Positions 11,934 to 24,486 of a DNA stretch of 64,000 nt are shown piece after piece. The stretch spans positions 7,099,001-7,163,000 of the forward strand of contig CM032127.1 of assembly GCA_018894105.1 (NCBI GenBank), read 5' to 3'. Numbering within the stretch: position 1 is the first letter of the stretch; each line of letters starts with the position of its first letter. The position numbers were made by a program, and so were the translations under genes. A model generated the notes under the pieces. That model did no database searches. It had not been told where the DNA came from and saw nothing but the letters and a program-made list of their open reading frames with translations. Origin of the DNA: Jacaranda mimosifolia. Its lineage: Eukaryota > Streptophyta > Magnoliopsida > Lamiales > Bignoniaceae.

Positions 11934-12627
11934 TGATGAGGGTTCGATTCGCTGGGTTAGGATCCCGGCTAGAACAATGGTAGAACTTGACTCGGATGGA
12001 TCGCGTTCCTATTTTGTAGGGAAAGAATCCTGCAATCACAATAAACATTAGGCTAGTCGAGTGGCCCTCGGCTTTGGCCCTCCGATGATCAAGTCAGTAC
12101 AATTCGACCTCAATAATCGATCAGAGGGATAAGAGCTTTTTGGATGTATATGAGTGCATACCTCTGAAAGGCAGGGTTGGGGGTATAGATATCCTTCTCC
12201 TTCTGGGGAATGTTTGGAAAGCCCTCAAGTATCTCCCAAGGCCACTAACCTTGGGCCTGGGGCATTTGGTCATTTCCCTTATTTGAATATTTCTAGCTGG
12301 CCGCCCTTCTAGGTTTCAAGGACAAGATAGTACACTGTAGCGGCGCCTGCTGTGTCAGACAGTGAGGGGAACGGCATGCGCCATTAATGCGGAGGCGTGG
12401 CGTGGTGCCTGCCAGTGCATTAAATGCGGTGGCAGGGTACTGCGCGGGTGTCGACCTCGGCTTCGCCAGAGACCAGGTCGACTGAGGTCGAAGATTTCTG
12501 CAAACCAAGGGAGACTAACTGGGCCCGCACGGATCCGGTCGAATGAAGTCGATGAGATGTGAACTCGACGAGACGTATGGGCCCTGAGTCTCAGTTGAAC
12601 CTTGTTGAATTGGGCTATCCCATATCA
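11934..12627. mobile_element. Solo LTR of a retrotransposon
   Basis: The segment starts TGATGAGGG and ends CCCATATCA, so it has TG...CA ends inside a short imperfect inverted repeat, and it is flanked by a 5-bp direct repeat GTATT (11929-11933 and 12628-12632). These are the marks of a complete LTR left after recombination between two LTRs. It is much richer in G+C than its surroundings, with no gag or pol frame and no second LTR nearby. The 66- and 71-codon frames inside it are not genes. The superfamily (Copia or Gypsy) cannot be told from the LTR alone. Confidence 0.75.
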
Positions 12628-12639
12628 GTATTTATAAAT

Positions 12640-13610
12640 AAAAAAATATTGTTTTTAATCTATACAGTTGTGAGATTAGCATACGGGAGTTGAATTTACA
12701 AATATAAGTTTAAATAGCATAAACATTAATATGTAGGATATTTGTACCAAAAATAAACAAATGCTACTTGTTAATCTAACTTGAGAAATAACTGAAGTGT
12801 GTATGAAAATTTATATCTAGTTTTCTTTAACTTTTGTAGTAAGTTTTTTTTTCGGCCGGGGGGCGTGCACGCCAAAGTTCATTCGAATTTGAACTTCGAA
12901 CTTAAGTGCTTAACGTATCTAAGTGTGAGGATAGAGCTGTAGCTCTTATTAGCGAATTGTTGGGATATATTCTATTAGCTCTTGATTTAAACTTAAGAAT
13001 ATATTGAGCTCAAAATAAATTGATAGGCCCAATTCTTGTGGTAAATAGGCCAAAATCATTATAAATTTTTAGAAGGTTTTAGTTATCAATGAATATGATA
13101 CATTCATTTTAATCCACCTTTAAAATTTAGGAAAATTAGCAAAATCAACTATTGATGAATATAACATGAATCTGATAGTAAAACGTCATGGAAAATTATT
13201 TCATATTAAATAACAACTAAAACAACCTAATTATAAGTTTGTCCAAATAACATTATACATAACAACATTATTTGGAAATTTTTGTCCAAATGATATAGGT
13301 GTTTTAATAATGGAAAAACAAGGCCCAGAAAATAAAAAAAAAAAAGAAAGAAATTTTAAGGGGTAAGTTTAGTTGAATACATTGTAACGAATCCAATGAC
13401 TATTGAATTTCCTTTTGACTTTTGGTGTTGACAGTCCTTTCAACCCATATGCAACTATTTTATGTAGCTATTTGGCTATATTTATTTTGGCAAAAATAAC
13501 CAATAAGCACGACTTTTTTGGCATTTGAATCAGTCAATAAATATGGTGATGGACACTCATCCTAATTTACAATATCTTTCCAAATATATTTTTATTCATA
13601 TATGTTGACT
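12640..13610. other. AT-rich intergenic DNA
   Basis: No gene or bounded repeat was recognised. A short GC-rich patch at about 12850-12885 (TTCGGCCGGGGGGCGTGCAC) stands out and may be a transposon scrap. Confidence 0.5.
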
Positions 13611-13617
13611 ATTAGAA

Positions 13618-14015
13618 GGTGTTTGAGTGAGCTTATAAGCTCCTTAAAATATTTTATAAGATGTTTAAGAGCTTATAAGTTAATAAAAAGTATTTGATAA
13701 TTTGTTTTAAAAAAGAATTTATAAGATTATAAAATAAGATGTTATGAGCTTATAAGCTCTTTTAAAAAAAATAAGGAGACCCTAACTTATTTTTAAAATC
13801 TTGACAAGCACCTTCATTTTTAATCATTTTAATTATAAACTTGTCAATATTAACATCTTATAAGCTCCAACATCTTATTTTATCAAAACACTTCAACAAA
13901 TTGTTGTAAAAATAAGATCTAATATCTTATAAGTTTCAAAAACATCTTATAAGATGTATGAACTTATAAGAGTTTGGAACTTATAAGATGTTTTAAATAA
14001 ATTTAGCCAAACACC
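13618..14015. mobile_element. GGTGTTTG MITE, copy A
   Basis: The left end GGTGTTTGAGTGAGC and the right end GCCAAACACC are inverted copies. The interior is a set of GAGCTTATAAGCTC / TTATAAGATGTT palindromes, so the whole element can fold back. A second element with the same order of motifs starts at 52761. There is no coding capacity. The target-site duplication could not be fixed with confidence, so the superfamily is open. Confidence 0.65.
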
Positions 14016-14624
14016 CTTTAAATAAAACTTAATTAATTCAATTTAACTCGCATGCATTATTAAATTATCCACGAGCTAATTACGAACATAATTTTTCAAA
14101 TCCAATAATTTTTGTGTCGTGTATTCACATTGGAATACTTCATTTATAATATATATATATTAATTTTTCTACAATTTAGAGATTTTATTAGCAATTTAAG
14201 CAACATATTTAATAATGTCCAAATTTATTGCAACAAATGGAAGAGCAAACTTCGTGTGATATTTGTTCCCGACGCATGAAATTGAGAACCTTGTCATTGT
14301 AAAAAAATAAATTAAAAGAGGAGATTAACTTATAAATTAACAAGACCTTTAGTTCTTTCAATATTAGATATGATATGCTATCATTAAAAGTTCAATCTTC
14401 ATTGATGAGTATGAAGAGAGGCATGTATCATCATTTCTCATAGAAAATGTCATACAATAATGTTCAAATATATAACTATAAAATATAAGTTTTACAAATT
14501 ATTTTTGGATTATCGCATGTGGAGTGAAATTTTATAATTGAAACGTTTTGAAAAGCGAAAAAGAAGCAGTTATCCTTAATAAATAATATTCATTTTTATT
14601 AATATCAATTGGGAAAAAATTATT

Positions 14625-16190
14625 GTACTCCCTGTGAAAAGTGAAACAGGCAAAAGACACCCCCCCTTCGGTGAAAAAAAAAAGTTCAAAAAAATCCCCT
14701 CGTCATTTTTAAAACCATACAACGAGGCTCCCCACGGGCCTCACTCGTGCATTTGTGCGAATTTTTGAAAATTTTTATGTATAAAATGACTTTTCTACCC
14801 TGATACTTTTGAGAAAAGTAGACAATTCAGATTAAATTTTACATATATATATATAAATATAATATTATCATATATAAATATTATTTGTATATATATTTAA
14901 TAAATATATATATTATACCCAACCCACCACCCCCTACCCCCACATGCACCGTCCCCCTCCCCCTCCCCCTCCCCCCAAGTACATTTAACACAGACACATA
15001 TATATTATATATATTCACATATATATAACACACACATACATATATGTATATATATTATAAGTTATATGTATATACATATCCACCCCCTACCCCCATCCTT
15101 GTGGGTTGCCATGGCCATGGCTACCCGTTTCACAATGGTTGGCCATGGGCCAGCCGGCCAGCCATGAAAAATGGCGACCAGGGCCGCCGCCTCGAAACAG
15201 ACGACAACCATGGCCGCCACAGCAAAAAAGACGACCATGACCACCGATAAATATATATATATGGAAGCCTCCGGCCATGGTGGCCGGTGGTCGGACCTAG
15301 CCAGATCTGGGGTGGGAAGGTTGGGGAATGGGGTAGAGGGTGGGGGTAATATAATTTGTGTGTATATATATATATATTATATTTGTATTATATTTATTAA
15401 GGGTGTTCACAATTCGATTTGAATTTGTTAGATTTTTATTGTAAATTCGATCCAATCAAGTCCATTTTAAATCGGTTTAGATTGGATTGATTAATTTGAT
15501 TTTTCAATTTAAATTTTTAATTGAAATATTTGACAAGTTACTATTGATAATTAAACTAATTTAATCAATTAATTTGTAAATTTCATTTAGTAATCATATC
15601 ACTAATATTGTGGAATTAAGTTTAATTGTATAAGAACACACAACTATAAAATTATAAGTCCACAATAATTATTCATGCGTATTTTATTTTTGAAAGTGAA
15701 AAAAAAATCATAGGTTTAGTTTATTTTAATTTATTTATGTATTTTACAATTAAAATATATATATATATATTTTATATAATTAGTATATAAATTTTGATTT
15801 ATTTTGGATTGGATCGATTTTTTATATTAAACCAAAAATTAATCCAAACCGATCGATTTTTTAAAAAAAATCCAATTCAATCCAAATTTTTTTGATTTTG
15901 ATTGATTTTCAATTATACCTTTTTATATACATTTTTAGAGATTAATTTGAACCATTCATTTTCAAGAATCAAACGGCTATGGAGAAATTAACAAAAATTT
16001 AAAGAAAAAAAAAAAAAGAATAATAGATAAAATAAAAATAAAAAGTAATTTAATTTTAATTTTATTTGAGGGTAATTTTGTCTTTTTAATAGTAAATAGA
16101 GAGCAAATATAGAAAAGGAGACGGTGTGCATGATTTAAAAAATGACAAGTGGGTTTTTTGAATGTTTTTTTTTTTTTTTTTTTCCACAAT
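14625..16190. repeat. GC-island composite repeat, copy 2 (interrupted)
   Basis: From the left: CTCCCTGTGAAAAGTGAAAC, CCCCCC-containing linker, TATATA tracts (14840-14920), ACCCCC/CCCTCC tracts (14920-14980), a second TA tract, then an island at 15085-15350 packed with GCCATGG and GGCCGCC words, then TATATA. Its right part (about 16118-16150, GGAGACGGTGTGCATGATTT) matches the right part of copy 3 (GGAGGCGGTATGCATAATTT at about 56132). About 15400-15920 (starting GGGTGTTCACAATTCGATTT) looks like a different AT-rich repeat inserted into it. Overlapping frames in the island on both strands are not genes. Confidence 0.5.
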
Positions 16191-16360
16191 GAGGTGTTCT
16201 AAACATTTCATATTTCATAAAAGGGTAAACTGTTATTAGCCCAATATTAATATTCTTAAAAAATATGAACAATTGTCATGGCATCGCCCATACATTCATA
16301 AATTTATTATATCCATATTTTATTCACAAGTTATTATATACCGTGAGTTATCTATATCTA

Positions 16361-16602
16361 TCTATACTATTAATAAAACCCCTATCTCTTTTTTAATGTG
16401 ATTTCATATACTTTTTCTAAAATACCATTTTTTTTTATTCTTAATCTATCAACTGCATAAATATCTACTGTCCCACTACTACCACTTTAAATATACACAA
16501 TGATTTATTATTATTGTTAATTTTATAACTTTAAACATGTATTACATTTATTTATATATTTGATTATACTATTAGCATGCACACACGTGTGCACGACTGC
16601 TA
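16361..16602. mobile_element. Possible short Helitron-like element
   Basis: The left end TCTATACTATTAATAAAACC, preceded by A, resembles the 5' ends of plant Helitrons, which begin with TC. The right side has a hairpin TGCACA-CACG-TGTGCA followed by CGACTGCTA and a T, which recalls the 3' hairpin plus CTRR ending, but the last base of CTRR is not matched. No replicase or helicase frame is present. A similar GTGCACGACTGCTGG occurs at about 16754. This is a weak call. Confidence 0.3.
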
Positions 16603-17043
16603 TTTTTTATTTTTATTTTTAAATAATTATTTTTAATTTAATTTGAGTGCTCATATGCTTTGAACTCATTGTTCATTTAGAGTTAGAATTTGTGCAATCA
16701 AAATTACTTTGATCGGCGTTGCCTCCATTAGGGTCACAAATTGAGCCCAAAGAGTGCACGACTGCTGGTTATTAATTAATAGTTTTATAACTATGGTGTC
16801 GGGTTTGGAGGGACCACTCGTATCAGACAGGAGGCAAGTTCACTTGGTATTACCATCACGATTTACGAGCATAGTTAGCGGTTGACGATACAGTTTTTCT
16901 TTCTTTTAATGAATACTACCCACGACTTATGTTAAATCAGGATTATCTAATCCAGTCTAGGCACATTAGCGAAGTAAATAAAACGCACCTGAAATATAAC
17001 GAATACCAATCATTCCATTTCAAAATTTCCCATTTTCCCCCAA

Positions 17044-20000
17044 ATGGCAACTTCTGGATCCGGCGCCGGCGGAAAAATTGTCTCTAATCGCCGGAAGCAG
17101 CGGCTAGCTATCACCCCATACGAACGCCCTCCTCCGCCTCCTCCGCCAAAAAGCCCTAATTTTTTTACCGGCATCATTGTTCCCTCTGCCCGCGCTCTTG
17201 CTTCGGGTGCCGGAAAAATCCTATCCACCATCTTCTCCGAGTCGGAGTCCTCCTCTTCTGAAGACGAGGGCTACGCTTCAGGTATGCATTCATCTTCTTT
17301 CGCTTTATTTTTTCCTTCCCCTTTTTTGCATTTTAATTGTTATGAATGTCATTGTTTTGAATAATTGCGCATATATTTAAGTTTTATTGCTTGTGCCTAA
17401 TACGCATGCGGTTTTTACATAGAAAAACCAATTATGTCTTTCAGAAGGAAGTCTGTTACGTTAGAAGTTCAAGTACTCATGCCTTTCGCATAGGTAGATG
17501 TAACCTAAGTCAACTGGAGGAGAAAGCGAGATGCAGAGCGAGAAAATGTGAAAATAAAGATATACTACCTGAAATGTGATGAAAAGGCCATTTAGTGTAC
17601 ACTTTGATGTAAAGCTTGCAGGACGATATAGTTCCTTCTTTGAGACTGATTAGTTGACTGAGATGGTAGTTGCTTGTTTGTTAAATCATAAAGGCAGACA
17701 TCCACAACATGTTAAAAAAAAGGAGAAAGAGAAGAGGTGTGCTGAATGAGCACTTGAGAAGAGAACAAGTATTAGAAGCTAATATGCCTTAATAAATCAC
17801 AGAACCAGAGTGAGAAAGAGATATAACTGGAAATAACTGTATGCTTGTTTTTTAAATCATAAAGGCAGACATCCGCAACATGTAAAAAAAAAGGAGAAAG
17901 AGAAGAGGTGTGCCGAGTGAGAACTTGAGAAGCGAACAAGTATTGGAAGCTAATATGCCTTAATAAATCACAGAACCAGAGTGAGAAAGAGATAGAACTG
18001 GAAATAATTGTATTATGGGAAGAGAAACATCCAAATACTGCCGTGGTGCCTAATCATACTTCTGATCGATACTCTATTTGCATTTATTTTGATCAGTATT
18101 TACTGAATGCAGCAATTTTAATGATACACTCTTTATTTGCTCACCTCTCTCTCTCTCTCTCTGCACACTATTTGATCATTACCTAATTTCCTTTATTTTG
18201 TTCTCTTCTGTCTTCTTCATCTACTTGTGTGGCAGAGGATGATGTTGACAATGATAATCACCATGAAATCACTTATAGTGGAGTCAACACGGCAAACGAG
18301 GTAACTAGTTGCTCATTTTTGTGCATGATCTTTACACCGGAACGATAATTTGATATTAAATTAATTTAGGTTACCCTCCCACCTTTTTGAATTTATTTTA
18401 TGTTCTGTTGGGCTTTGTATGGCCTTTTGTTGGAAGAGAAAAAAAGAAATGAGCACTGCAAATATTAAATACGAAATTCTGAGGGAGGGTGACAATCCTC
18501 CTCTGGTTGTGCATTTTATTTATAGATTAATCAGTTTATTTGAGAAAATGAGAAGAATGCTGAACCTACACAAGATCATATTAATCTGCTCAGACCTCAT
18601 AGGTTTGTGGAATTATATCAGTCGCAACATTTGTGATGCATGATAGATGTAATAGTGTGTCTTTTGAGTATGAAATTAGTCATAAGCCACAGGTTGCAGA
18701 TCTGTGCTACCTTGAAATGTAGAGGATGATTTAACTGGGGAGAGCACCTTCATAAGTAACTCTTTCTCAGTCTTACAGCTTTGCTAGAGGAAGGAAAATG
18801 TAACAAGATTCATCTTATTTGGCTTAGTTTCTAACTTTGTAGAAAAAGAAATTCCTAAGAAATTGGTTATTAATTGAATTTTCTTCACCATCATTCAGTC
18901 ATTTTGGCCTAAGAATTGTTCTTTAAAAAAATTTTGACCTTTTTTTTTTTTTTAATGTTAGAATATTGTAACTTCATCAGAAATGATGCAATATGGGCAA
19001 GGGTCTAAATTGAGTGTGCCAAGGACTGAAACCAAACAGATAATTGAGCAGCTTATTATGCAGGAGACTTTTTCGAGGTAATAGCCCGAACTTTGAGGTA
19101 TCATGGACCTCTTATCATAAATTTTTTTGTTGTTATTCCTTAGATGGGTCACTGTTTCCTTTCTCATCTATCATCTTCCTTTTATGTCTAAAATTTCACC
19201 TTCATGTTTCTGACGAAAAATGATGGTTGCTAAGTAGAACTTATGCTACTTTCTGGATTCTGGTCTCTGTTAATTATTTTATATTATATAATTTAAGTTG
19301 ACTTCATCTATTGATAAAACTTAGCAGTTATGAAACATTTAGCATCACTTGCTTTCAAGATTGCATTAATATTACCTGTAGATGTGGTTATTTCATGGTA
19401 GTTAGATCATTCTTCAAAACTTCAATTTTGTGCTCTTAAGTATTTCTAATTTTTTTGTATGTATTTAATGGTCTCAGTTGTGTTTATGTGTTTTGATCAA
19501 ATGATGTTCCTTGATACTGTCAGAACTTAATGAATAGATACAAGAATCTTTAATGCAGTACATGATCTTTGTGATTGACATTCATCGATCATCTGTTAAT
19601 TCCAGTTTTTCACTCAATGTGCAAATTTTTTTTAGTCATTAGATTACTTTTGCTATGAGAAAGTTGCTTTTTCCAGCATATCTATTCTCATTGTATCCAC
19701 AATTTCTCCTTTCATTTTCAATTTTTTTCAGGGAAGAGTATGATAGGTTGATAAAAGTTCTTAATTCACGGGTTATGGGCTGGTCAACGGAAGCAAGGGA
19801 GAAAAGTTTACTTGTTGGATCTCCTGGGAAGACGGTCGACAACGGTATCGCTTTTTAAGAAATCTGGCAATCATCCCACAGCGAAATTTTTCTCAGTCAT
19901 TGATGATGTTCTCATCTTCATGAACAGATGCTGATATATTCAATAAAGCTGTTCAGGAGGCTAAAAAATGGTTTCAAGAGAAGAAAGTGGGCTCAAGTTC

Positions 20001-23000
20001 AGTGACAGAGTTGGCTCATGGGAACTGTAACCTTAACTTGACTAGGCACGAAATTGTTAGTGATTCTTCTTCTTCTTCTTCTGTTTTTCTATTATTATTG
20101 TTGTTATTATTGTGCATAGAGAATGGGTCTGTGTTCCCGTACTGTGCTCCAATTGTTTCTTTTTTCTCTTTTGTTTGTTACATCATTGTTATTTGTCATA
20201 GACCCAGATGGATTCTCCTTTTGATAACTAAGGGTGTATGTTCTTTTGCTTCCTTCTGAGATTTGGAATTTTTTTCAAGATTTACAAAGAAATCTTGATC
20301 TGAGAAAAAAGTGACCTAATGCTGTTGATTTTTATCTTACACAGGTGGAAAGTGGAGGAGGTTCTCCCGTGGATGTGGCCAGATCCTATATGAAGGAGAG
20401 GCCACCTTGGGTTTCTCCTGCGAGAAATGCTGAGTTAAGTACCTCTCCAACAACAACAAGGCTTTTCAAGGAAGGAACATTTTATTCGGTTGGCCATGAT
20501 TCTTTGTCTTCATCAAAGGTTCATTTCTGATTTTTTCTTGTTGTTCATCTATTTCTGCATCAGCTAAGTGTTTTCTCTTCTGAGTTGCCAGTAATTGCCC
20601 TTCTACTAGTGTTTCCCATTTTTCTTTTGCATGCCTAATACTTCTTGCATGGCATGGCTTAATAATTTTTTGTTACTCAAAGAAGATGAACAGTTCCATG
20701 TGAAAAGTATGTGCAATCTCTTGCAGAAGAATGCAATTGGATGTTAAATTAGTCCAAGTGTAGGGTCCGTTTTTTAAGATGGATTGGTGATTTCTCATGG
20801 CACATTATTAGCCCATGGAGGAGTTTCAGCTGAATTCTTGTTGGTTATATTTAAATATCTCCTTTACTGTCTTCTCTCATTGTTCTCTAGCTGCGGATGA
20901 TTTGTCATAATGTTTTTGACTCTATAAATGATGGAAAATATTATTAGATAAAATAAAACCTATTGACATAACAAACTAGAAATTGGAGTGTCATGTATGC
21001 ACAGAAGTTGTGTTTCTACTTTATTTCCATGATTTTCTCAAATTTTGTCCTTGGTCATCATTATTTATTTGCTGTGTGATTGGAACTGCAGAAATGGAAT
21101 TCTCTTGTCTCTGGGGCATGGAATATTCAGGAAGAACTACGGAGAGTGCGCTCAAAGGCAACAGAAGATATGCTGCACACTCCATCCACTAAGATTGATC
21201 CATCATTGTTTTCTGCTGCATCAATTAAGGAGGAATCCGCAGGAGCTGGGAAAGCAATGTTTGCTATGGTAGGGAGAATGTCTGAGCCAGAGTCTTTAAG
21301 GAAAGCTAAGCCAATAGATGCATTGGTAGATGCAGGACTGAGCTCTGATCCTGCCCTTGCAGGTTGGTTTATCTCGTGTCTAGATGTTAGCTAGCCTCAT
21401 GCAACTTATGGTAAATATGAAAATCATCTGTTGCTAATGTTTCTAGTCTTAGCTAGGGGAATATGTGTGTATTTAAAGAACACTGAGTTGCATTTTTGGC
21501 CCTTTCAGCTTTGGAGTTGAGACAAGATGGTAAGACAAGTGAAGCACTGTCATTCAAGCCAGCTACTTCTGTTTCTGGAAATAATGAGGTACTTGATTAG
21601 AAAAGTTTGTTTTCTTTAGCTTTCAATTGATCTCTTAGTATGTTTTACTATAAAAGCTGTAACTGGAAATAGTATCTTCATACATTGGTTGAAAATTTCC
21701 TACTGCACTACTTAAGAATCGTATGCTACATTTCATTGTTTTAAAAGGATTTGGAAGCTGTTCAGATGGATGGTGAATGTGCTGCATCTAAGTTTCCCAG
21801 TCCCAACCATGCTGAGGAGCACCATACTGGTACTTATGCTTTCTGTTGTTCCTTCTATCACAGTTGGTTTACACTTATGGGATACAGTGTTGAGTTTTCC
21901 ATAAGTTACAAAGCTGAATATTATTGAGATAATGGAAACTGTAATGATATTCCTAATCTTGGTTATACAACCAATGGGACGATGGATGTTTAAAATGCAT
22001 ATTTGGTGTTCCACTTCTCCCTGAATTGAGGATCTGGTTGAGGAAAATATCTTATGGCCCTTACATGAATTGTTGTGTAACTCTCATCAGAAAAAATGTA
22101 AATAACGGATGAATGCTGTAGTGTTTTCAATAAGCTGACGGATATATGTTCAGTAAATGCAATACTTCAAGCTAATTCATATACCATTAAGTTCATCATT
22201 CTCCCTGCTCCTCTCCTTAGACTGAAGTCATCTCAGCACAGCAGTCGTATATGTTGTTACTAAACTCTTTTTCATCCTTCCAGCATGATTTCCTTTTATT
22301 AGTACATGAACAGGACTCATCTATTACTATTATTTGTCTTTATGAGTAGTTTGAATGGCCCTTGTCATCTTTTATTGCTGATTCATCTGCTTATTTTTTA
22401 TTATTTCAATTATACGGTGATTGATTTATAACTAGGGTAAATATTAACATCTTCTGGGACTAAATTAAGACTTTAATTATTGCCACAAGCATCTTTTTAT
22501 TGGCTGCCAGATATTCAGAGATGGATTGTGGAGAGTGACAAGGAGAACAACATTGTGGAGAGAGGGGCTAACTTAAAGCAAGAATGTGAACTTAGGAGGC
22601 TGGAAAGCTCTGTAAATTACAATGGGAGAAAGGATAAAGGATGAAAGAGCTGAAGTGTTTTGAATTGAACATAAAAAAGAAGGAATTGGTCTTTGACATT
22701 GACATGCTCTTTTTGTAGTTTACCATTTAACTGTAGCATAGCTCTATTAGGGTTCTGTCCCAATGGTTGGTTGAAGAGCCTTTTCTATTTCCTTTCTCCC
22801 TTGGCCCCATATTTAGCCCTTTTTTCCGCCCAATGAATTAGAGATTGGCATTTTGGAAAAAAAGGTAAACATTAATAACTGCTGAATAAAAGGTACATAG
22901 TTGAGCTGTCTCCTGCATATGTAATGTTTGGTTCACTTGAATCTCTCTTTTTTCGTTCGTTTTGACTTGTGTTTCTTAAGCTGTGTTTTTATTTTCCTAC

Positions 23001-23669
23001 CTATTCATTTGCAATCTGATTTCTCTTGTTCATTATCATTGTAAATTTGTATGCCAGCATTGCTATAAATGAGGGAGAGAGGGATAGAGTTTCAGCTGTA
23101 GATTAAATGTGGCCCCTTTATCTCAATCTTCCTTTTACAGGTCCACATTTAAGTGGGATTGATGGACCTCCTGCAACTGAGGTGACTGAATTTGGTGGAA
23201 AACAGAGTGTAAATGGTCTCTCGTCCTCTAAAGCCAGGTGAAATCAGAAACGGTTATTCCTTCCTTTCTATTCTTCCTAATGAATTGACTTAGCATATTT
23301 TTGCTGTATCTTCCAAATAATCCGCTTCTGTTATTCAGTTTGTCTGCAGGAGCAATTATGAGGCAAAACTACGAGCAACCTGAGGAAAACAATAATGCAC
23401 GTACTGTAAATGAGAAGTCATCTGTGAATACTATCAATGTGGAAGGTAACTGTGAACTTCTGAGCGAAGCTTACATGGAAGTTCCTATTGTAACTGAAGC
23501 CGATAGCATTGCAAGTGGTTCTCAGAATAGTTTGGGCTTGCAATACGATGAATTATCACTAGATGTTGCTCAGCCATCTCCAAAGGAAAAGGTTGGTGCT
23601 GTGGCTGGGAAGCAACAAGGAAGAAAATCAGTTAGAAACAGTCGAAGAAGCAAGGGAAGAGGCAAATGA
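17044..23669 (+). CDS. KAKU4: KAKU4 nuclear-envelope protein
   Basis: Eleven exons give 564 residues: 17044-17281, 18236-18300, 18962-19077, 19732-19844, 19928-20055, 20345-20518, 21092-21362, 21509-21588, 21748-21829, 23141-23237, 23339-23669; phases agree throughout. KAKU4 is a plant nuclear-lamina-type protein that binds CRWN proteins at the inner nuclear membrane and affects nuclear shape. Visible landmarks: GGKIVSNRRKQR and TPYERPPPPPPPKSP near the N-terminus, NFFTGIIVPSARALASGAGK, an acidic Ser run ESESSSSEDE, IIEQLIMQETFSREEYDRL in the middle, GGGSPVDVARSYMKERPPW, and a basic tail ending SVRNSRRSKGRGK. There is no membrane segment. Length is close to what I recall for Arabidopsis KAKU4 (At4g31430, about 570). 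An alternative terminal exon at 22511-22644 is possible. Intron 1 carries a 171-bp tandem duplication. Confidence 0.9.
17671..18012. repeat. 171-bp tandem duplication in KAKU4 intron 1
   Basis: Two head-to-tail copies start at 17671 and 17842, with only a few substitutions. Both contain AAATCATAAAGGCAGACATC, GGAGAAAGAGAAGAGGTGTG and AATCACAGAACCAGAGTGAG. The high identity points to a fairly recent event. It does not touch an exon. Confidence 0.92.
22511..22644 (+). other. Candidate alternative last exon of KAKU4
   Basis: After exon 9 (phase 1, ending ACT G) a good acceptor TGGCTGCCAG ends at 22510. Reading on in phase gives 44 codons, including DIQRWIVESDKENNIVERGA and a basic end NYNGRKDKG, then TGA at 22642. 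Composition is exon-like. Used instead of exons 10-11, it would replace the last 143 residues with 43 others. As an internal cassette it would break the frame into exon 10, so a terminal exon is the simpler reading. It may also be chance. Confidence 0.35.
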
Positions 23670-24486
23670 AGGGATACGATATTGTGGGTGTCTGTGCATA
23701 TATGTTGTACACTACTGTAGGAAGAATGTCCACTGTGCGGGTTTAGGATTATTATGTTCAAGTTATTGTACTGTAGGCCCCAAGTTGCATTAATTTATTA
23801 GGAGTTTGTTTTTGCAGAGTCATGTGGGTTTTGCAGAACAAATGGCTCTCATACTTTGTTAACTTTCTTGAGAAATTTTCATGGAGACCTTTGTTCGATT
23901 CGGACATTGCGCAGAACTCCTACCTGAATTACATTTGATACCATTTTTGGAGTTGTGTTGCTGGTTTGATGAAATTGCATATTGATTGAATGATTTATAT
24001 GGGAAATTTTTGTCGCTTATTCGGATAGTTTTGAATTGTTAATAATTCAAATTTTTGACTAATTGGTTTAGTGGTATCATTTTTATATATATTTAAATGT
24101 CAAATTTAAAGTTCAAATTTAATGAATTCTTGTAGATAAAAGAATTTTTTGTTGAATACTTGTATTTTCCTCTTGAAATTATTTCAATGTTTTTTGAAGC
24201 ATTGTCAATAGATCCAAGGGGATTTAAAAGAAAATCACTCTTGTCCTTCTATTACCTTTATTGTTAGTATTTTTAGGGTGCATAATTAAATGCCTAATTT
24301 TTAATTCTTTGAAAACAAAAATAACAAGAGTACGTATATTCATTACGACACTACTAAATGTCAGATAAATAACTAAAAATAATAAGCCTTTCTTCCACCT
24401 AGGACAGCAGTGCAGTGTGATGAGAACAAATTCAGAGGGGGTTTTAGCTCTCTAGTTTCTAGTGATTTCTCTCTCTGCCCAAAGTT
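23670..24486. other. KAKU4 3' UTR and CSN5 promoter region
   Basis: The first 200-300 bp have the T-rich look of a 3' UTR. The last 100 bp before 24487 are a CT-rich leader (TTTCTCTCTCTGCCC). No other gene is visible. Confidence 0.5.
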
